Source of the DNA: Bacteroidales bacterium UBA3297
GTDB lineage: Bacteria; Bacteroidota; Bacteroidia; Bacteroidales; Paludibacteraceae
Direction: 5' to 3'
NCBI GenBank assembly: GCA_002362105.1
Contig: DETD01000027.1
Coordinates: forward strand, 5,688-26,473
Length of the DNA: 20,786 bases
Shown here: positions 15,531 to 20,786 of the stretch, one piece after another
Numbering within the stretch: the stretch's first letter is position 1
Layout of the letters: each line of letters begins with the position of its first letter
Translations under genes and position numbers: made by a program
Notes under the pieces: model-generated
What the model was told of the DNA's origin: nothing
What the model saw: the letters and a program-made list of their open reading frames with translations, nothing else
Database searches by the model: none

Positions 15531-16948
15531 GCAGCAGATTTCCTCAAGCACCACAGTCCAAAGAATGTAAGTGCCCCATTCAGTAGCAACAATTCATAGC
15601 CAAAAAGGTAACCGTAATAGTTGGCTGCCAATGTGCTGATAACATAACACAAAACCGGAGACGACAAGCACACAAAAGGCACCCCTGCCTCGCGCACCTT
15701 ATGACGGGTAAACAAACCGAATGCAAACAGCCCCAGTAAAGGACCGTTGAGATAGCTGACAATCGTGTAGATGGCATCGAGCGCATTCTGACTGTTGATT
15801 AACCTAAACAAGCATACCACTAACAAGAAAACAACACAGATGCAGAAGTGCAAACCTAAACGACGACGCAAGGTTAATTTTTCGGCAGAAAGGGAAAGGA
15901 TGTCGACTGCAAACGATGTGGTCAGCGAAACCAATGCTGAATCGGCACTCGACATTGCAGCTGAAAGCAATGCCACCAAAAAAAGCACAGCAACCGCACC
16001 TCCGAAATAGTTCATTGCAAAAAAAGGCAATATCTGGTCGCCACGTTCTGGCAAACAGAGTCCCTGCTGCTGTGCCAACATAAGCAGTAAGACACCCAGA
16101 GAAAGCAAGATAAAGTTAACTGGCACAAAACAAACGCCATAAGACAACATATTTCTTCGCGCTAACTTCAGATTCGGACACGAAAGATTTTTCTGCATTA
16201 CATCTTGGTCGAGACCCGTCATCACCACCACTATAAACATACCACTAAAGAACTGTTTAAAGAAATTCTGGCGGGAATAGAAATCATCGAATATGAAAAT
16301 CTTTGACTCTGGACGTTTCCACATAGTAGAGAGCGAATCAAGGACCGAAGCATCTAACTCAGAAAGCACACAGCCCATAATTATCACCAACGACGACACC
16401 ATACACACCGTCTGGAAGGCATCGGTCCACACTAGGGTGCGTATACCAGTACGGCAAGTATAGGCAAAAATAAAAAGCACAAACACAACAGCCGAACAGG
16501 CGAACGGTATATTCAGAGAATCGAGAATAAGGAACTGAAGGACTATCAGCACCAAATAGAGTTTGGAAGCAGCCGCCACCATCTTATAAACGATGAAGAA
16601 CAATCCACCCACGCGGTGCGTTACCGGCCCAAAACGCTGTTCCAGATAACCGTAAATACTAGTAAGGTTTAATCTATAGTACATAGGCAGCAAGAGATAA
16701 GCCACCACCACATAGCCCAAAATAAAACCGAAAACCATCTGCATATAAGTAAAGGCAGCACCACCAACCATACCAGGCACAGAAACGACAGAAATGCCGG
16801 AAACAGAGGCACTGACCATACCCAAAGCCACCAGATACCAGGGAGACTTACGGCCACCATTGAAGAAGTCGGAACTCGACGATTTGTCCCGTCCTACCCA
16901 AAGAGATATTATGACAATGACAAGAAGGTATAAAACAAATGCAATCAT
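15527..16948 (-). CDS. Sodium:solute symporter (SSS family)
   Basis: The 473-residue protein has about 12-13 hydrophobic helices. Family marks are DFFNGGRKSPWYLVALGMVS (27-46), the unwound-helix stretch SASVSGIS (46-53), SIYGYLEQRFG (97-107) and the late Na+-site helix LLSAAMSSADSALVSLTTSF. It uses the sodium gradient to import a small solute; sequence cannot tell sugar, amino acid, vitamin or sialic acid. The length is near the short end for the family, without the extra C-terminal helices of the larger members. It lies 80 bases after yidC, on the same strand, beyond a terminator, and its 3' end meets the glycosyltransferase operon. Confidence 0.9.
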   Translation of the reverse strand: MIAFVLYLLVIVIISLWVGRDKSSSSDFFNGGRKSPWYLVALGMVSASVSGISVVSVPGMVGGAAFTYMQMVFGFILGYVVVAYLLLPMYYRLNLTSIYGYLEQRFGPVTHRVGGLFFIVYKMVAAASKLYLVLIVLQFLILDSLNIPFACSAVVFVLFIFAYTCRTGIRTLVWTDAFQTVCMVSSLVIIMGCVLSELDASVLDSLSTMWKRPESKIFIFDDFYSRQNFFKQFFSGMFIVVVMTGLDQDVMQKNLSCPNLKLARRNMLSYGVCFVPVNFILLSLGVLLLMLAQQQGLCLPERGDQILPFFAMNYFGGAVAVLFLVALLSAAMSSADSALVSLTTSFAVDILSLSAEKLTLRRRLGLHFCICVVFLLVVCLFRLINSQNALDAIYTIVSYLNGPLLGLFAFGLFTRHKVREAGVPFVCLSSPVLCYVISTLAANYYGYLFGYELLLLNGALTFFGLWCLRKSAA

Positions 16949-16973
16949 GGGAAATATGCGGATATTATCGGAT

Positions 16974-17009
16974 AATAAAAAACCGAGTCAAACAGAGTTG
17001 GCCCGGTTT
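16974..17009 (-). terminator. Terminator downstream of yidC
   Basis: On the minus strand AAACCG (17009-17004) pairs with CGGTTT (16985-16980). Inside this the stem extends to about 12 positions with one mismatch and one wobble around a short loop. The stem runs into a T-rich tract. It starts 20 bases past the yidC stop and separates pyrG-yidC from the symporter. Confidence 0.65.
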
Positions 17010-17028
17010 ATCTGAAAAAGCGATTATG

Positions 17029-18909
17029 TTATTGTTTGTTCTTACGTTGCTGTTCGAGCATCTTTTTCTGCTCCTCCTGCATTTCAGCAAGCCGCTGCAT
17101 CCAACCCTTCTTATTAGAAGCCTTGTTCTTTTCGGCTTTTTCGTTAATCTTCTGCAACAATTTTTCGTCATCGATAGTGTAACGCATTGCCACCGTTTGA
17201 ATGATGGTAAGAAGCAGAGAAACGAAATAATAGTAGGTAAGACCAGAAGCGTAGTCGTTGAAGATAAAGAGGAACATGACTGGCATAAAATACATCATGT
17301 ACTTCATCATCGGCATCTGCTGTTGTGCGCCGGTGTCGGTCATCTGCATATTGAATTTAGTGTAGATGATGTTGACCACCGTCATCAGCAGACAGAAGAG
17401 GCTGACATGGTCGCCATAGAAAGGAATATTAAAACCAAAATCTAAAATAGAATCGTATGCCGAAAGGTCGTCGGCCCACAAGAAGCTGTGTCCGCGCAGT
17501 TCGATTGCCGTAGGGAAGAAAGTGAACATGGCAATAAGGATTGGCATAGAAAGCAACATAGGCAGACATCCGCCCATAGGGTTAACCCCCGCTTTCTGGT
17601 ACACCTTCATAGAAACCTGCTGGCGTTCCATCGTGTTGTCGGCTGGAATCTCGGCCTGTAGGCGTTCGATTTCAGGCTTTAACACACGCATCTTAGCCGT
17701 AGAGAGGTAAGACTTGTATGAGAATGGGAACAAAATAAGCTTAATGATAACGGTCAGCAAGAAGATGAGCAAACCGTAGTTGCTGATGAAGTTCTCTAAC
17801 AGGTTGAACAGCGGAATAACGATTAACTGGTTCACCCAACGGAAGACAGCCCAACCCAACGGAATAAGTTTATTCAGCTTCAGCACTTCGTCTCCCTTAG
17901 TGTCGTCGTCGTAACTGCAAAGCAACTTATACTTGTTCGGACCATAGAAGAAACGGTAGCGACTAGTCTGGTTCTCGGCAGCGTTGAAGCCCAACTTGGC
18001 ATCGGCACTGTACGACTTGATAAACTCGGAACGGTGGTCATTACCGTTAGCCTCGACCGACTTCAACTTCGCACTGGCAATGCGTCCGCCACCATCGGCA
18101 ATAAGCACGGCAGAAAAATACTGGTCTTTGAAAGCCACCCAATGCAAGTTAGACACATCTTCCTCGTCTTCACCAGTAGCAGAGAGGTTATCGACCGTAT
18201 TTTCACCAAAGAACTTGTAGCCAAGTTCAGCATAACGGCTTTCAAAAGTAGAACTCTTCTCCTTACGCGTAATCTTCGAATTCCATAACAAACGGGTAGT
18301 CTCGCTAGAACGCAGCGCCGACTTGAGATTGTTTGTCGTGATATCGAAATTCAGCATATACGAATCAGCTGGCAGCTTATAGTCGAACGAGATAAAGCCA
18401 TCGCCAGCCTTAGCGGTAAGGGTAACAGTAGAAGCTGTTACATTGGAAGGAGTGAAATACAGGTCTTCGGTGTTAACTATACCGTTAACCGAAGCCAACT
18501 CCAAATTGAAGCGCTGTGTATTCTTATCGAAAAGCACCAAAGGCTGTTTCTCGTATGTAGTGTATTCCTTCAGGGTAACTTTGGCAGGGACACCTCCCTT
18601 AGAAGGGATTTCAATTTTAACCAAGTTATTTTCAAGGATGACATCGGTGCTAACACCACCCATAGCGGCGCCAAAACTCCCATACTTCTCCACAGCAGCC
18701 TTAGGATCGGCCTTAGCGATAGAGTCGGCGGCACGCAACGAAGCCTGTTTCTCCACTTCGTTGATTTGTTTTTGCTTTTCAACAGCAGCAACAGAGTCTG
18801 CAGCTCTTTTTCGAGCTTCAATTTCCTCTTTCGAAGGAGTATTCCAGAAAGAGAAACCGATAAGCACAAGGAAAATTAAGGCTATGCCAATTTTCTGTTG
18901 TTTATCCAT
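17029..18909 (-). CDS. yidC: Membrane protein insertase YidC
   Basis: The 626-residue YidC has the Gram-negative layout. There is an N-terminal TM anchor (about 6-22), an Ala/Lys/Glu-rich linker that may coil (27-72), the periplasmic beta-sandwich domain (about 90-350), and five core TM segments between about 355 and 575. Core motifs include FPFSYKSYLSTAKMRVLKPE, VNPMGGCLPMLLSMPILIAM and TYYYFVSLLLTIIQ. The tail after about 585 is strongly charged (KKGWMQRLAEMQEEQKKM), as in Bacteroidetes homologs, and may contact ribosomes. It inserts and folds inner-membrane proteins with or without SecYEG. It starts 22 bases after pyrG, so the two are one operon; this pairing is common in Bacteroidales. 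Confidence 0.96.
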   Translation of the reverse strand: MDKQQKIGIALIFLVLIGFSFWNTPSKEEIEARKRAADSVAAVEKQKQINEVEKQASLRAADSIAKADPKAAVEKYGSFGAAMGGVSTDVILENNLVKIEIPSKGGVPAKVTLKEYTTYEKQPLVLFDKNTQRFNLELASVNGIVNTEDLYFTPSNVTASTVTLTAKAGDGFISFDYKLPADSYMLNFDITTNNLKSALRSSETTRLLWNSKITRKEKSSTFESRYAELGYKFFGENTVDNLSATGEDEEDVSNLHWVAFKDQYFSAVLIADGGGRIASAKLKSVEANGNDHRSEFIKSYSADAKLGFNAAENQTSRYRFFYGPNKYKLLCSYDDDTKGDEVLKLNKLIPLGWAVFRWVNQLIVIPLFNLLENFISNYGLLIFLLTVIIKLILFPFSYKSYLSTAKMRVLKPEIERLQAEIPADNTMERQQVSMKVYQKAGVNPMGGCLPMLLSMPILIAMFTFFPTAIELRGHSFLWADDLSAYDSILDFGFNIPFYGDHVSLFCLLMTVVNIIYTKFNMQMTDTGAQQQMPMMKYMMYFMPVMFLFIFNDYASGLTYYYFVSLLLTIIQTVAMRYTIDDEKLLQKINEKAEKNKASNKKGWMQRLAEMQEEQKKMLEQQRKNKQ

Positions 18910-18931
18910 AATATCTACTTAAAAAATTAAA

Positions 18932-20551
18932 TTATTTTTCAGAATACTTAATAGCGGCCTCAACGAAAGAAAGGAAGAGCGGATGCGGTCTGCCAACAAC
19001 AGAATTGAACTCTGGATGGAAGATGGTACCCACAAACCACGGATGTTCAGGAATTTCCACGATGTCGGCAAAACCGAAATCGGCATTCGCACCAGAAATT
19101 ACCATTCCCTTTTCCTCGAAGCGGTCAGCATAATCATTATTAAACTCGAAGCGGTGTCGGTGACGTTCAGAAACCACGTCAGTTCCATAAATAGCAGCCA
19201 CCTTCGAACCTTCTTTCAAGCGGGTATTGTAAGCACCGAGACGCATAGTGCCATCGAATCCAAAAGCCGACTTTTCATCGGCACAGATGTCGAACACCTT
19301 GCAACTAGCCGCCTGGTTCAACTCGGTAGAGTCGGCATCGAGCAAACCCATCACATTCTTGGCGAAATCAATTACGGCACACTGCATACCCAAACCAATA
19401 CCAAAGAAAGGCACATTGTTCAAGCGCGCATATTTAACCGCCTGCATTTTGCCATCGACACCGCGCTGTCCGAACCCCGGAGCCACCAGAATGGCATCGA
19501 GTCCCTCCAGCATTTGTCTGGCATTCAGTTCCGTTATTTTTTCGGCCTGAATATATGTGAGCTCCAACCTATGGTCGTAGTGTGCGGAAGCCAAAACCAG
19601 CGCTTCACGTATAGAGCGGTAGGCATCGGGCAGCTCCACGTACTTACCCACTAACGCAATTTTTACAGTACGGACCGCATTGTGCAACGTCTTCACAAAG
19701 CGCTTCCACCCAGCCAGCGCCTCATCGGCATCTTGCTTAGGTTTGAGGCCAAATTTCTCGAGCACCACCCCATCGATGTTCTCTTCGTGCAGAACAATTG
19801 GGCAGTCGTATTGTGAAGGCTGGTCCAGCAGTTCAATTACCGCCTCGGGCTGAACGTTGCAGAAAAGTCCGACTTTGGCACGCGAGCGCTCGTTGAGCGA
19901 GTGTTCGGTACGCAGGACCAACATATCGGGTTGTACACCCAGTTCCAACAGTTCCTTAACAGAATGCTGTGTAGGTTTTGTCTTTAATTCTTTTGCGGCA
20001 GCGATATATGGCACAAAAGTAAGGTGGATAGACATCCATCTGTCGCGCCCAAGTTCGTAACGGACCTGACGTTCCGCCTCAATAAACGGAAGCGACTCAA
20101 TATCGCCCACCGTACCACCGATTTCGACAATAACAAAATCGACCCTGTCGGAATTCGACATACGGTAGATGTGCTGCTTAATCTCGTTCGTGATATTAGG
20201 CACCACCTGGACCGTCTTACCGAGATAGGCGCCCTCACGTTCCTTCCGGATGACGTTTTGGAACACGCGTCCAGCCGTAACATCGCTGTTTCTTGAAGCC
20301 TTCGAGGCAGAAAAACGCTCGAAAACACCCAAGTCTATGTCACCCTCATGTCCGTCGTCGGTAACATAACACTCGCCATGTTCATACGGGTTAAGCATAC
20401 CAGAATTGACATTAATATAAGGGTCCAACTTTTGGAGGGCCACTGTATAACCGTTAGCCTGCAACAATTTGGCGAGCGAAGCCGCCAAGAGGCCACCGCC
20501 AAGCGAAGAGCTGACGCCACCGGTGATAAAGATGTACTTTGTATTAGCCAC
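18932..20551 (-). CDS. pyrG: CTP synthase homolog with altered active sites
   Basis: The full-length 539-residue PyrG has a GTG start (MANTKYIFITGGV). The synthetase domain spans 1 to about 270 and the class I glutamine amidotransferase domain about 295-539. Conserved parts include KLDPYIN with Lys41, DIDLG with Asp73 (Mg2+ ligand), VEIGGTVGDIES with Glu143, KTKPTQHSVKE, GTMRLGA, ERHRHRFE and FHPEF with His512 and Glu514. Two key residues are missing. The P-loop SSLGKG is SSLGGG (Gly19 for Lys), and the nucleophile elbow GICLGMQ is GIGLGMQ (Gly386 for Cys). Also changed are the DPGT loop (NSGM, 49-52) and LGHYERF (LGVFERF, 74-80). The normal enzyme makes CTP from UTP, ATP and glutamine. This one may be a pseudoenzyme or a non-canonical enzyme. 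It is co-transcribed with yidC. Confidence 0.95.
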   Translation of the reverse strand: MANTKYIFITGGVSSSLGGGLLAASLAKLLQANGYTVALQKLDPYINVNSGMLNPYEHGECYVTDDGHEGDIDLGVFERFSASKASRNSDVTAGRVFQNVIRKEREGAYLGKTVQVVPNITNEIKQHIYRMSNSDRVDFVIVEIGGTVGDIESLPFIEAERQVRYELGRDRWMSIHLTFVPYIAAAKELKTKPTQHSVKELLELGVQPDMLVLRTEHSLNERSRAKVGLFCNVQPEAVIELLDQPSQYDCPIVLHEENIDGVVLEKFGLKPKQDADEALAGWKRFVKTLHNAVRTVKIALVGKYVELPDAYRSIREALVLASAHYDHRLELTYIQAEKITELNARQMLEGLDAILVAPGFGQRGVDGKMQAVKYARLNNVPFFGIGLGMQCAVIDFAKNVMGLLDADSTELNQAASCKVFDICADEKSAFGFDGTMRLGAYNTRLKEGSKVAAIYGTDVVSERHRHRFEFNNDYADRFEEKGMVISGANADFGFADIVEIPEHPWFVGTIFHPEFNSVVGRPHPLFLSFVEAAIKYSEK

Positions 20552-20586
20552 GATGCAAATAATTTGCTACATTCATATTCAATCTA

Positions 20587-20594
20587 CAAAGATA
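20587..20594 (-). promoter_or_regulatory. Candidate -7 element of the pyrG-yidC operon
   Basis: On the minus strand TATCTTTG matches TAnnTTTG and lies 35 bases before the GTG start, predicting a start near 20580. No TTG falls at exact -33 spacing. Confidence 0.5.
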
Positions 20595-20717
20595 GCAAAA
20601 AATGTCCCAAAGTGTAATTACAACAAGTTTGACTTTTCAACAACCTATAAAAGAAAACGCAGGAGAGAACATAAAACATGTGAAAACGAATATTTTTAAA
20701 AAAGTACGGAAAGATTG

Positions 20718-20747
20718 TTGCTATATTGAAAATAATTCCTAACTTTG
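20718..20747 (+). promoter_or_regulatory. Promoter of the tRNA gene
   Basis: TTG (20718-20720), 19 bases and TAACTTTG (20740-20747) match the Bacteroidetes consensus, with a predicted start near 20754, about ten bases before the mature tRNA 5' end. Confidence 0.75.
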
Positions 20748-20764
20748 CAGTGTAAATAACGAAT

Positions 20765-20786
20765 GCGGAATTAGCTCAGTGGTAGA
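20765..20786 (+). tRNA. tRNA gene, 5' end only (probably tRNA-Gly)
   Basis: The last 22 bases read as the 5' half of a tRNA: a seven-base acceptor strand GCGGAAT, T8-A9, then the D arm GCTCAGTGGTAGA. The opening GCGGAATTAGCTCAG resembles bacterial tRNA-Gly (GCC). The anticodon lies outside the window, so identity is tentative. Confidence 0.8.

Larger units (their letters stand above)
20552..20764. other. Divergent intergenic region between pyrG and tRNA
   Basis: These 213 AT-rich bases hold the pyrG -7 element at one end and the tRNA promoter at the other. I see no ORF, repeat or terminator between them. Confidence 0.6.

Noticed and set aside
1..20786. CRISPR array, insertion sequence, integrase or toxin-antitoxin pair
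   Set aside because: No spaced direct repeats, transposase motifs or paired small toxin and antitoxin genes were found on either strand.

Overview
The window reads as a chromosome segment from a Bacteroidales bacterium, most likely Prevotella or a close relative. The evidence is the phylum-type promoter elements (TAnnTTTG, with TTTG about 19 bases upstream where present), the pyrG-yidC pair, a CreD plus winged-helix regulator unit, a DUF4421-like outer-membrane protein, and several small families typical of Bacteroidetes. Sampled 60-base lines range from about 60-65% G+C at the left end, through about 50% in most genes, to about 25-38% in part of the polysaccharide locus. There is no CRISPR array, insertion sequence, integrase or phage gene.

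Layout. 2-1150: 3' part of a flavoprotein of the HI0933/BaiN type. 1428-2630 (minus): secreted CE1-like esterase. 2753-4609 (plus): GNAT acetyltransferase, then a PepD-type M20 dipeptidase. 4619-5842 (minus): an unrecognised cysteine-rich protein. 5843-6319: a gene-free gap holding a candidate small RNA on the plus strand (about 6057-6199) with a strong intrinsic terminator. 6320-7021 (minus): cytoplasmic von Willebrand A protein. 7130-9919 (minus): a four-gene membrane unit (six-TM protein, winged-helix regulator, CreD, three-TM protein). Two copies of an almost identical operator-like inverted repeat sit before its first and third genes. 10095-15530 (plus): a tightly coupled surface-polysaccharide operon with three paralogous GT2 glycosyltransferases, a DUF4421-like barrel and a Wzx-type flippase. 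15527-16948 (minus): sodium:solute symporter. 17029-20551 (minus): yidC and pyrG. 20765-20786: the first 22 bases of a tRNA, probably tRNA-Gly, with a clear promoter.

How the genes work together. In the polysaccharide operon the GT2 enzymes would build an oligosaccharide on the inner face of the membrane and the flippase would move it across; the barrel is an unexplained partner. In the creD unit the small regulator probably controls its own operon through ACTTTG-N5-CAAAGT. One copy of this repeat overlaps the -7 element of a consensus promoter.

The most striking observation is in pyrG. The CTP synthase is full length and in its expected place next to yidC. However, the P-loop lysine of the synthetase domain is Gly19 and the nucleophilic cysteine of the glutaminase domain is Gly386. 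Other active-site loop positions also differ, while most of the fold motifs are intact. This is either a CTP synthase pseudoenzyme or an enzyme with altered chemistry.
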